Of a stretch of 64,000 bases of DNA, positions 1-7,117 are shown piece after piece. A program made the translations under genes and the position numbers. The DNA is from Microbacterium suaedae (lineage in GTDB: Bacteria > Actinomycetota > Actinomycetes > Actinomycetales > Microbacteriaceae): NCBI RefSeq assembly GCF_003254645.1, contig NZ_PNFD01000002.1, positions 372,001-436,000 of the forward strand. The letters are read 5' to 3'. Position 1 is the first letter of the stretch. Each line of letters opens with the position of its first letter. The notes beneath the pieces were generated by a model. It did no database searches. It was given only the letters and a program-made list of their open reading frames with translations, and was not told the DNA's origin.

Positions 1-2
1 AT

Positions 3-224
3 ATCGAGGGCCCCGTCTTCAAGGGAGACTGGTTCATCGACGGAGGCGAATCTATGAGCCTCTCGGGCGAGCTTAACGATCACTACTTCGAAGCAAGCAG
101 CGAGATCGCGGTGCGGGTCGTCGTCGAGCTCGACACGAGCGGAGACAGCCCCCAAGCTCTCAGCATCCAGCTCGAGGATCTGCCCTCATCGTCCAGCGGG
201 TCGGAGGAGACAGAGACGGCTTGA
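3..224 (+). CDS. C-terminal end of an unknown protein (cut by window edge)
   Basis: An open frame enters from the left edge and ends at TGA 222-224, leaving about 73 residues of an acidic, Ser/Glu-rich tail. The visible part alternates polar and hydrophobic residues (for example EIAVRVVVELDTSG), suggesting a beta-rich domain, followed by a disordered end. No family is recognised and there is no start codon in the window. It is followed by about 270 bp of apparently non-coding DNA and then the IS3 element. Confidence 0.5.
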   Translation: MEGPVFKGDWFIDGGESMSLSGELNDHYFEASSEIAVRVVVELDTSGDSPQALSIQLEDLPSSSSGSEETETA

Positions 225-495
225 GGACGAGGAGGCGGAGCGTTCGGAGCCATTCGGATGGCGGTTCTCCCGTGCCACGTGCGGTTGAGAGCGGGAAATA
301 GTACTGCTGATCGACCCCGGTGGTGATGAAGACGGCGGCACGGCGGATCGGCCGGACACTCCGCGGGCGCGTGCGCCCAGGGGCGGTGTGCTGGGCGGGT
401 TGGCCGGCGCGGAAGATTTTGTGTCTGAGTGCCGAAAGGTAGGGCAATGTCGGAGCTTTCGACCACACTGATGTGAGTACAGGTGGAATACGACA

Positions 496-520
496 GGGTC
501 TGCTGAACGGATAGGTGACA
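496..520 (+). repeat. IS left terminal inverted repeat
   Basis: Begins GGGTCTGCTGAACG and is the reverse complement of 1754-1778 with two mismatches in 25 bases. Confidence 0.8.
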
Positions 521-528
521 GGGGTTAG

Positions 529-1414
529 TCAGACCGCGAGGGCCATGGACGGTCTCATCGTGGCCTCGAACTCGACCGGGGTCAACTTCCCCAGACGGGC
601 CTGCCGCCTGCGCCGGTGGTAGGTGCGTTCGATCCAAGTCACGATCGTGATGCGCAGTTCCTCACGCGTCGCCCAGGATCGCCGGTTGGGGACGTTCTTC
701 TGTAGGAGACTGAAGAACGATTCCATCGCGGCGTTGTCGCCGGCCGCGCCGACTCTGCCCATCGACCCGACCAGGCTGTGACGGGCCAGCGCACGCACGG
801 TCTTCCGAGCGCGAAATTGGCTTCCTCTGTCGCTGTGAACGACACAGCCAGCGACGTCACCGCGCAACGCGACTGCGTTGTCGATGGCGTTCACGACCAG
901 GCGGGACTTCATCCTCGAATCGATCGAATAGCCGACGATCTTGCCGGAGAAGGCGTCCCTGATCGCGCAGAGGTAGAGCTTGCCCTCGCCGGTCTTGTGC
1001 TCGCTGATGTCCGTCAGCCACAGCCGGTTCGGCGTATCGGCGACGAACTCTCGTTGTACGAGATCGTCGTGCATGGGCGGACCAGGCCTCTTGCCCGCCC
1101 CGCGGGCCTTCTTCTTCCCGAACGCCGACCACCAGCCGTTTCGCGAGGTGATCTTCCATGCCGTCCGGTCCGACATCGCTTCCCCCGGCGTTGCGGGCTT
1201 CGTCGGCGAGGAATCGGTGCCCTAACTCGGGATCGTCCCGGTGGGCGTCGAACAGCGCGCTCGCGCGATACGCCTCGGTCAGTTCAGCCTCGGTGATTGG
1301 GCTCTTCAGCCAGCGGCAGTTCGGCTGGCGAGCGAGCTTCAGTACCCGGCACGTCACCGCGACGGGGATCCCGTCGACGGCGAGCTCCGTCACGAGCGGG
1401 TAGAGCCATTTCCC
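529..1414 (-). pseudogene. IS3 transposase OrfB, frameshifted
   Basis: OrfB carries the catalytic rve-type integrase core. Visible blocks are LYPLVTELAVDGIPVAVTC (HTH_21-like region), WLTDISEHKTGEGKLYLC with the first catalytic Asp, VVHSDRGSQF with the second, and DNAAMESFFSLLQKN with the catalytic Glu. The coding sense jumps frame at about 1182-1186: a run of five C on the plus strand stands where four would keep the frame (ADEARNAGG then jumps to MSDRTAWKITS). The C-terminal 215 codons remain open. The 5' end meets orfA in the -1 frame near a GGGAAAT stretch (1408-1414), the usual translational frameshift arrangement of IS3 elements. Inactive unless the frameshift is a sequencing error. Confidence 0.85.
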
Positions 1415-1709
1415 GGCAGATGCGCCTGGGACAGACACGCGGTCGCTCGGCGGAGGACCTCGTTCTCCTGCTCGAGGAGACGGATCCGCTTGTTCGCCTC
1501 CCGCAGCTGCTCGGTCTGCGCCGTGGTCGGCATCGCGGCGGTCGGATCCGTGTCGCCGCGGTCGATGCGAGCGCGTTGGAGCCACTTCTGCAGCGTCATG
1601 GGGTGAACGCGAAGTCCTTCGCGATCTGCTCGATCGTGACGCCGGACTCACGGTTCTCTGCGACGCGCACGTCGTCGTCGCGGAACTCCTGAGGGTAGGG
1701 AGCGGGCAT
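1390..1709 (-). pseudogene. IS3 transposase OrfA, frameshifted
   Basis: OrfA supplies the helix-turn-helix and leucine-zipper part of IS3 transposases. Translation from ATG 1709 gives MPAPYPQEFRDDDVRVAENR, then TIEQIAKDF, and stops after FAFTP. The family normally reads on as FGVHPMTLQKWL; that sequence continues here in the next frame (MTLQKWLQRARIDRG, then RIRLLEQENEVLRRA, a coiled coil). A single missing base near 1610 explains the break. This is independent of the orfB frameshift, which supports real decay rather than one sequencing error. Confidence 0.8.
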
Positions 1710-1753
1710 GGTGTCATCCTTCCGGGCACGCCCTCCGGGCACGCCATCTCAGA

Positions 1754-1778
1754 TGTCACCTACTCGTTCAGCAGACCC
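1754..1778 (-). repeat. IS right terminal inverted repeat
   Basis: Read on the minus strand it begins GGGTCTGCTGAACG and pairs with 496-520. It lies about 45 bp upstream of the orfA start, the expected place for the end nearer the element's promoter. Confidence 0.8.
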
Positions 1779-1879
1779 CCAGAGCCCAATCGCTCCTGCA
1801 TCTGCCGCTGATGTTCCTCCCGCGAGAGGCGCAACTTCCGTAAGGCGTCGGCGTTTCGTGACACACGGTGGCACCTCAT
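1779..1879 (-). other. Possible 5' fragment of a gene cut by the IS
   Basis: Beside the IS end a minus-strand frame from ATG 1879 reads MRCHRVSRNADALRKLRLSR and then EEHQRQMQERLG, charged and helical like a regulator N-terminus, and runs straight into the element. I could not find a matching continuation on the other side (below 496). It may be chance. The rest of the interval to 1971 holds only the putative arsR promoter. Confidence 0.2.
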
Positions 1880-1971
1880 CAGAGCTTTGTGTCATCCAAA
1901 GGCCGGTTGTGTCACCGGGACGCGTCCCGACAGGAGAGGCCTTGTGCGCGGACGCCCATCGCGCTAACGTG

Positions 1972-1985
1972 CAACCAAATGGTTG
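1972..1985 (+). promoter_or_regulatory. Candidate ArsR operator over the arsR start codon
   Basis: CAACCA-AA-TGGTTG is a perfect 6+6 bp dyad. The ATG of arsR (1979-1981) lies inside it. Similar dyads sit in front of many ArsR/SRPBCC gene pairs, so autorepression is the likely role. There is no clear Shine-Dalgarno ahead of the ATG, so a leaderless or near-leaderless mRNA is possible. Confidence 0.6.
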
Positions 1986-2323
1986 TAGATAGTGAGTTGA
2001 GCGACGCCGAGGTGGACCGAGTCTTCCGTGCCTTGGCTGATGCGACGCGCCGTGACATCGTGCGACGCGTCCTGACAGAGGAAGCCGCCGTGAGTGAGCT
2101 CGCGGCGGCGTACGACATGTCCTTCGCGGCCGTGCAGAAGCACGTCGCGGTTCTCGAGGAAGCGGGACTCGTGTCGAAGCACCCGAGAGGCAGGCAGCGG
2201 ATCGTGCGGGGAGACCCGGATCGGATTCGCCGCGCCCGACGGCTCCTCGCAGCCTACGAGGACATCTGGAGGGCGCGGATCTCGCGACTCGACGCCCTCC
2301 TGGACGAACCGAAAGGACCCTGA
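1979..2323 (+). CDS. ArsR-family transcriptional repressor
   Basis: A 114-residue winged-helix protein. The segment VDRVFRALADATRRDIVRRV (about 12-31) is the ArsR dimer/HTH entry; SELAAAYDMSFAAVQKHVAV (about 39-58) is the HTH with its recognition helix, followed by the wing. No metal-binding ELCVCDL-type cysteine box is present, so this is a non-metal ArsR of the kind usually paired with SRPBCC proteins. The start at MVVDSELSD is chosen because relatives begin with the same MVV and because the operator overlaps it; an upstream in-frame extension to 1868 lacks family similarity. Two bases separate its stop from the next gene, so the pair should be co-transcribed. Confidence 0.85.
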   Translation: MVVDSELSDAEVDRVFRALADATRRDIVRRVLTEEAAVSELAAAYDMSFAAVQKHVAVLEEAGLVSKHPRGRQRIVRGDPDRIRRARRLLAAYEDIWRARISRLDALLDEPKGP

Positions 2324-2325
2324 CG

Positions 2326-3297
2326 ATGCCCATCACATCCGTCGACACCGATCACGACGCCCTCACCCTGTCGTTCGTCGCCGACTTCGCGGCGAGCAGA
2401 CAGCGCCTCTGGGACGCCTACGCCGACCCGCGCCTCATCGAGCAGTTCTGGGGTCCGGAAGAGTATCCGGCCACGTTCACGCGCCACGATATGTTCGCGG
2501 GCGGGCAGAGCCGATACTTCATGACCGGGCCCGGCGGCGACATCGCGGCCGGATTCTGGGAATTCCTGTCTGTCGACGCGCCGAACTCGTTCGAGGTGCT
2601 CAACGGCTTCGCGAGCGACGACGGCGAGCCGAATCGCGAGATGCCGACGATGCGCATGCGTTTCGCGTTCGAGGAGACGAGTGGCGGATCCCGCCTCACG
2701 GTCGTCACGCACTTCGCCTCCCTCGAGGAGCTCGAGCAGCTCGTCGAGATGGGGATGGTCGAGGGGACGACGTCGGCGATGGGGCAGATCGATGCCGTCC
2801 TCGCCGATCTGAGGACCTTCGCGGCGGACATCCCGACGCACGCGCAGAAGCTCTCGGATACCCAGATCCGCGTCTCGCGCGTGATCCGCGGATCCCTGGA
2901 GGACGTCTGGCGCGCGCATCACGAGCCCGATCTGCTGCGGAGCTGGATGCTCGGCCCCGACGGCTGGGAGATGACGGAGTGCGTGCCGCCGGCTGGCGCG
3001 GGCTCGTCGACCCGCTATCGCTGGGCCCCGAAGAAGGGGGAGCCGGGCGAGCCGTTCAGCATCATCGGCGACGTGCTCGAAGCAGACGCGCCGCGCCGTC
3101 TTGTGCACACCGAACAGATGGAGGGGCTGCCGGGAACGACGGTCAACGAGCTCACTCTGACGCCCGTGCCCGAGGGGACGCTGCTCGTCTACCTCATGAC
3201 GTTCGAGAGCGCCGAGATTCGCGACCAGATCCTCGCCACCGGCATGACGGACGGCATGGAGGCGAGCTACGCGCGCCTCGAGGGAGTGCTGGCCTGA
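2326..3297 (+). CDS. Tandem SRPBCC (AHSA1-like) domain protein
   Basis: A 323-residue protein made of two START-like SRPBCC domains in tandem, about 10-165 and 175-322. Each shows the family's opening (SRQRLWDAYADPRLIEQFWG and, later, SLEDVWRAHHEPDLLRSWML) and the closing helix. Single-domain relatives are about 150 residues, so this is a duplication or fusion. SRPBCC folds bind hydrophobic ligands in a deep pocket; the substrate is unknown. It directly follows arsR and is presumably its main target. Cytosolic, with no signal or membrane segment. Confidence 0.8.
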   Translation: MPITSVDTDHDALTLSFVADFAASRQRLWDAYADPRLIEQFWGPEEYPATFTRHDMFAGGQSRYFMTGPGGDIAAGFWEFLSVDAPNSFEVLNGFASDDGEPNREMPTMRMRFAFEETSGGSRLTVVTHFASLEELEQLVEMGMVEGTTSAMGQIDAVLADLRTFAADIPTHAQKLSDTQIRVSRVIRGSLEDVWRAHHEPDLLRSWMLGPDGWEMTECVPPAGAGSSTRYRWAPKKGEPGEPFSIIGDVLEADAPRRLVHTEQMEGLPGTTVNELTLTPVPEGTLLVYLMTFESAEIRDQILATGMTDGMEASYARLEGVLA

Positions 3298-3301
3298 TCG
3301 C

Positions 3302-3341
3302 AACCGGCGCGGACTCTCCCGGTGAGGGATCCGCGCCGGTT
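3302..3341. terminator. Bidirectional terminator hairpin
   Basis: A perfect 12-bp stem, AACCGGCGCGGA (3302-3313) with TCCGCGCCGGTT (3330-3341), lies between the convergent SRPBCC gene and ggpS. It has no U-tract, as is common for high-GC actinobacterial terminators. Confidence 0.7.
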
Positions 3342-3347
3342 CCCGCG

Positions 3348-4934
3348 TCAGCCGATCGATGTGTCGGAGGCGGAGACGATCGGGATTTCGCTCGTGCGGT
3401 CGCTCGCCAGCGCGGCCGAGGGCGTGATCTCGGGCTTCTCGCCGCGGCGGAGGGCGCGGAACAGCTTCATGGTCGCGTCGGACCACGCGGTGATGTTCCA
3501 GCGTTTCGACGATCGCACCAGGTCGCGCATCCGCTCGCGTCGTCCCTCCTCGCTCATAGCGAGGGCCGCGTCGAGCGCGCGATCCATGTTCGCGAAGCTG
3601 AAGGGGTTGACGGGGATCTGCCCCTCGAGGAGCACCGCGCAGCCGGCGAACTCCGAGAGGATGAGGGCACCGGAGCCTTCATCGCCCTGCGCGATGCAGA
3701 ACTCCGGTGCGACGAGGTTGAGACCGTCTGCCAGCGGCGTGATCGAGCAGATGTCGGCCGCCCGGTAGTAGGCGACGAGATCCTGCATCGGGATCGCGGT
3801 GGACACGAGAGAGACGGGCTGCCACTCGAAGGATCCGTGCGTGCCGTTGATGCGCCCCGTGAGCTCTTCGATGCGCTGCTGGATTTCGTCGTACGCCGCC
3901 ATGCTGCGGTTCGCGCCGACCGAGACGAGCATGAGCCGGACCTTGCCCCGCAGCTCAGGGCGTCGCTGGAGAAGCCGCTCGAAGGTCTCGAGCTGCTCGA
4001 TGTTGCCCTTGGTGTAGTCGGTGCGCGAGACCGACAGGATCATCGTCGCGTCTCCCACCCAGTCTCTGATCTCCTGCACCCGCTGCTCGAAGCCTTCGCG
4101 CTGGGTGAGCTCCTCGACGTATGTGTCGTTGACGCCGACGGGATTGGTCTCGATGTGGATGAGGTGCCCGTGATGCTCCATGAGCGTGGGCGTCCACCGC
4201 TCCGAGAGTGCATCGCCGCGCGGGGACATATCGGGGTCTGTCGGCTGATCGGCGATCGTGCGCGCCGACGTGATCGAGCGCGCGACCGACACGAAGCTCT
4301 GCGCGTATCGCGGGATGTGGAAGCCGATCGAGTCGGATTCGAGCAGCGAGCGGATGATCTCCTCGCGCCACGGCAGCACATTGAACATGCCCGACGCCGG
4401 GAACGGCGTGTGGTGGAAGAACGCGATCTTCACGCTCGGCTTGATCTCGCGGAGGAATCCGGGAACGAGCCAGAGGTTGTAGTCGTGGATCCACACGACG
4501 GCGTCGTCGCTCGCGGCCTCGGCGGCTGCCTCGGCGAACTTCCGATTGACGGCGCGGAACGTGTCCCAGTCGACGGGGTCGTAGTTGTAGCGCTCCTTGA
4601 AGCCGTGCAGGATCGGCCAGAACGCCTCTTTCGACGTGAGGTGGTAGAAGCTCGAGACCTCGTGCGCTGTCAGCGGCAGGCGGTTCACCGTGTACGAGCC
4701 GTAGGAGTCATCGATCTCGATGATCTGGTCGAACTGCGGATTCTGCGGGTCGTCGGTCTGCTTCCAGGCGACCCACGCGGCCGACTCCATCTTGCCCATC
4801 ACCCCCTTGATGGTCGGGACGATGCCGTTGGGGCTCGCGTTCTCACGCAGCTCGACGGTGCCGTCGTCGAGGGTGACCTCTTCGTACGGCTGGCGGTGGT
4901 ACACGACGACGAGGTCGCTCTTGTCGGCGGTCAT
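3348..4934 (-). CDS. ggpS: Glucosylglycerol-phosphate synthase (GT20)
   Basis: Predicted to join ADP-glucose and glycerol-3-phosphate into glucosylglycerol-phosphate, precursor of a compatible solute; cytosolic. The 528-residue protein belongs to the OtsA-type GT20 family but follows the GgpS subgroup as I recall it: VVYHRQPYEEV (10-20), SPNGIVPTIKG (34-44), FYHLTSKEAFWPILHGF (96-112), WIHDYNLWLVPG (148-159), AFFHHTPFP (171-179) and ISEFAGC-like ALILSEFAGCA near the C-terminus. Trehalose-phosphate synthases differ at the YHREPY and SPNG segments. ATG 4934 overlaps the phosphatase stop (ATGA). Its neighbours gpsA and a phosphatase supply the acceptor and the last step. OtsA function is the alternative. 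Confidence 0.8.
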   Translation of the reverse strand: MTADKSDLVVVYHRQPYEEVTLDDGTVELRENASPNGIVPTIKGVMGKMESAAWVAWKQTDDPQNPQFDQIIEIDDSYGSYTVNRLPLTAHEVSSFYHLTSKEAFWPILHGFKERYNYDPVDWDTFRAVNRKFAEAAAEAASDDAVVWIHDYNLWLVPGFLREIKPSVKIAFFHHTPFPASGMFNVLPWREEIIRSLLESDSIGFHIPRYAQSFVSVARSITSARTIADQPTDPDMSPRGDALSERWTPTLMEHHGHLIHIETNPVGVNDTYVEELTQREGFEQRVQEIRDWVGDATMILSVSRTDYTKGNIEQLETFERLLQRRPELRGKVRLMLVSVGANRSMAAYDEIQQRIEELTGRINGTHGSFEWQPVSLVSTAIPMQDLVAYYRAADICSITPLADGLNLVAPEFCIAQGDEGSGALILSEFAGCAVLLEGQIPVNPFSFANMDRALDAALAMSEEGRRERMRDLVRSSKRWNITAWSDATMKLFRALRRGEKPEITPSAALASDRTSEIPIVSASDTSIG

Positions 4935-5740
4935 GCCGTCACCTCCTCGGGGGGATCAGGGTGCAGGTCGAATGCGCGGATCGCCTCGGCGATTCCCGCA
5001 GCGCCCGGAAGCGCGCAGCGTCGCGCGTGCGGGAGATCGGCGGTCGCGTCGACGAGGGCCTGCTCGGCGCCGCCGACGACGGCCCCGTGCAGCCCGGTCT
5101 CAAACATCGACAGGTCGTTGAGCGTGTCGCCCGCGACGAGCACCCGTTCGTCCGGAACGCCCAGCTGATCGAGCAACCGTCGGAGCGACGGTCCCTTCGA
5201 CACGCCGCCGGGGAGCACGTCGAGGTAGCAGCCGTGGGAGATGAGAACGTCGAGCCCCGCCTCCTCGAGGGGGCGCACGCTCGCAGGATCGTATGTCGCC
5301 TCGTCCCAGTGGTACGAGACCCGGTGCCGAAACGCCGTCTCCTGCTCGACGAGCCCGGGCGCATCGGCAAGGACGTCGCGGATCCAGTCGCCGCGATCCC
5401 GCCACGCGTCGCGGATGTGCTCCTCGAGCGCTTCGATCGGCGTGACGCGTCCGTCCGCGATTCCGGCGATCGTCGTTCCCACATCACCGACGACGTAGTC
5501 GGGCCAAGGGGCACGCACGCGGTCGCCGCGCCAGGCGTCTGCGCCGTCGCGGCAGAGGCTTTCGATGTACTCGGGATCCCGCCCCGTCACGAAGACGAGG
5601 CCGATCTCGTCGCGGCGTGCTTCGATCCAGTCGTAGAGGGCGGTGCGCTGCGCGGCGCTGCCGCCGAGGAAGGTGCCGTCGAGGTCGGTCGCGAGTACGA
5701 ACCGCCACGACGCGTGGTCGTTCAGGGAATCGTGAGTCAT
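4931..5740 (-). CDS. HAD-IIB phosphatase, probable glucosylglycerol-phosphate phosphatase
   Basis: A 269-residue HAD hydrolase of the sucrose-phosphatase/Cof type. Motif I is DLDGTF (nucleophile Asp19, acid Asp21), motif II is VFVTGRDPEY, the capping segment follows, then KGPSLRRLLDQLGV with the motif III lysine and VLVAGDTLNDLSMF for motif IV. From position between gpsA and ggpS, with ATGA overlaps on both sides, the natural substrate is inferred to be glucosylglycerol-phosphate. Cyanobacterial StpA does the same job. Sequence alone would only give a sugar-phosphate phosphatase. Confidence 0.75.
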   Translation of the reverse strand: MTHDSLNDHASWRFVLATDLDGTFLGGSAAQRTALYDWIEARRDEIGLVFVTGRDPEYIESLCRDGADAWRGDRVRAPWPDYVVGDVGTTIAGIADGRVTPIEALEEHIRDAWRDRGDWIRDVLADAPGLVEQETAFRHRVSYHWDEATYDPASVRPLEEAGLDVLISHGCYLDVLPGGVSKGPSLRRLLDQLGVPDERVLVAGDTLNDLSMFETGLHGAVVGGAEQALVDATADLPHARRCALPGAAGIAEAIRAFDLHPDPPEEVTA

Positions 5741-6864
5741 CCGTTGAGGTCCTCGAATCGTTTGGTGACGGCCTCGATCGCGGGGTGGGCGATCTCGAGG
5801 TCGAGCGCGCGAGGCTCGGCGCGAATGGGGGCGGCCCAGTAGGTCGCGAACGCGTCGCCGATCGGCTCTCCGTCGGCGACGATCGCGCGCACCATCTCGC
5901 TGATCGGCATCGTGATCCCGAGCAATCGCGCGAGATCGGTGACGGTGATCGCGTTGTGCCGCCCCTCGACGACGACCGGCTTGCCGCCGAAGACCTCCTC
6001 GTCGCCGAGGCCCTGTCCGCGCTGGAAGCCGTACGAGAAGTTCCGGGACTGCCGAGACGAGCAGGTGAGCATGAGGTCGCCGAGCCCGCCGAGACCCGTG
6101 ACGGTCTCGCGCGCGCCGCCGAGCTTGACGGCCAGCTCCTTCATCTCGTCGAGGCCGCGGGTGATGATCGCGGCGCGGGAGTTCTCGCCGAAGCCGGCGC
6201 CCTCGAGGATCCCGCACGCGATCGCGATGACGTTTTTCACGGCGCCGCCGACCTCGACGCCGGGCATGTCGTTCGACACATAGGGACGGAACGCGCCCGT
6301 CGCGAGTGAGATCGCCATGCGCGTCGCGGCGCGATCCCGCGGTGGCACCCGCACGCCGGAGGTGCAGGCGACAGTGACAGCCGTAGGGTGCCCGGCCGCC
6401 GTCTCGGTCGCGAATGTCGGGCCGGTGACCGTGCCGATCGCGCGCCCGGGCGCAGCTTCCGCGGCGACCTCGCTCATCAGGAGTCCGGTGTGCGCTTCGA
6501 TGCCCTTTGCGCAGACGAAGATCGGTGCGCCCGGCGCCGCGACGTCCCCGATGCGCTGCGCCATGTCGCGCACGGTCGTCGACGGCGTCACGAGCAGGAC
6601 CGCGTCGGCGCCGTCGAGCGCTCGCGCGAGATCGGTCGTCGGATGGATCCCGCGCGGCAACTCGATGCCTTCGAGATACCGGGTGTTGCCGCGGCCGGCG
6701 GCGATGTCGTCGGCGAGGGCCTCGTCGCGCAGCCACAGGCGCACATGACGCCCCGAACGCGCCGCGACCGAGGCGAGCGCCGTTCCCCACGCGCCGCCGC
6801 CGATCACCGCGATCTGTTCGTAGGGCTGGGGCGGGCGAGTGTCTGGGCGCATCGGGCCCACCAT
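5737..6864 (-). CDS. gpsA: NAD(P)-dependent glycerol-3-phosphate dehydrogenase
   Basis: Reduces dihydroxyacetone phosphate to sn-glycerol-3-phosphate, needed for phospholipids and here also the acceptor for Ggp[15 protein letters not shown] (18-31) is the dinucleotide site; [26 protein letters not shown] (catalytic Lys), IITRGLDEM and [14 protein letters not shown] are family signatures. About 375 residues with a C-terminal extension ([20 protein letters not shown]) beyond the usual 330-340. The start at 6864 (MVGPMRP) or 6852 (MRPDTRP) is uncertain because no strong ribosome site is visible. The frame stays open further upstream into the divergent ileS leader, but that part has no family similarity. 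It overlaps the phosphatase ATG by 4 nt. Confidence 0.85.
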   Translation of the reverse strand: MVGPMRPDTRPPQPYEQIAVIGGGAWGTALASVAARSGRHVRLWLRDEALADDIAAGRGNTRYLEGIELPRGIHPTTDLARALDGADAVLLVTPSTTVRDMAQRIGDVAAPGAPIFVCAKGIEAHTGLLMSEVAAEAAPGRAIGTVTGPTFATETAAGHPTAVTVACTSGVRVPPRDRAATRMAISLATGAFRPYVSNDMPGVEVGGAVKNVIAIACGILEGAGFGENSRAAIITRGLDEMKELAVKLGGARETVTGLGGLGDLMLTCSSRQSRNFSYGFQRGQGLGDEEVFGGKPVVVEGRHNAITVTDLARLLGITMPISEMVRAIVADGEPIGDAFATYWAAPIRAEPRALDLEIAHPAIEAVTKRFEDLNG

Positions 6865-6898
6865 AGCGAAGCCATGCGACGCGGAGGTTTCGCGGGGT

Positions 6899-7117
6899 AG
6901 AATCGTGTACGCAACGGCATCGATCCGGATATCACCGGGGAGCTCGCGGAAGAACAGCTGCTCGCAGCCCAGTAGAACCGCGCGGGGCAGGCCCGTCACA
7001 GCCGCAGTGAGAGGGGCATCGTGCGCGATGCAACGCGGGGTGGTACCGCGGCCCGTTCCGAGAGATCGGCAGGGGGTCGTCCTCGCAGTTCGAACCGTCA
7101 CGAGCTGCTGGAGTGAG
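6899..7117 (+). promoter_or_regulatory. T-box riboswitch of ileS (short stem I, Ile specifier)
   Basis: The conserved T-box core GGGTGGTACCGCG (7038-7050) lies 70 nt before ileS, with the TGGT bulge (7041-7044) that pairs with the tRNA acceptor end. Upstream, GGATATCACCGGGGAGC presents an ATC isoleucine specifier (6931-6933), and CCCAGTAGAACCG is the linker/stem II region of actinobacterial ileS T-boxes. The compact stem I and the closeness to the ribosome site (GGAG, 7110-7113) match the class that controls translation rather than termination: uncharged tRNA-Ile should expose the Shine-Dalgarno. The 5' limit is approximate. Confidence 0.9.

Larger units (their letters stand above)
496..1778 (-). 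mobile_element. Degenerate IS3-family insertion sequence
   Basis: A 1.28 kb element bounded by 25-bp terminal inverted repeats (496-520 and 1754-1778, 23 of 25 matching, outer ends GGGTCTGCTGAACG). It holds an orfA/orfB transposase pair on the minus strand in the usual -1 frame relation. Both reading frames carry single-base frameshifts, so no full transposase can be made without repair. I see no convincing target-site duplication: the flanks CGACA and CCAGA do not match. The flank at 225-495 has no gene I can support. Confidence 0.85.

Noticed and set aside
160..468. 102-codon minus-strand ORF left of the IS
   Set aside because: No family features and Pro/Arg-rich composition; overlaps the end of the partial plus-strand gene.
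3348..4934. Trehalose-6-phosphate synthase OtsA
   Set aside because: Same GT20 family, but segment matches and the gpsA-phosphatase context favour GgpS; kept as the alternative only.
2094..5168. 1024-codon plus-strand open frame
   Set aside because: Antisense to ggpS and the HAD gene and in another frame of the SRPBCC gene; Arg/Asp/Val-rich low-information protein produced by high GC.
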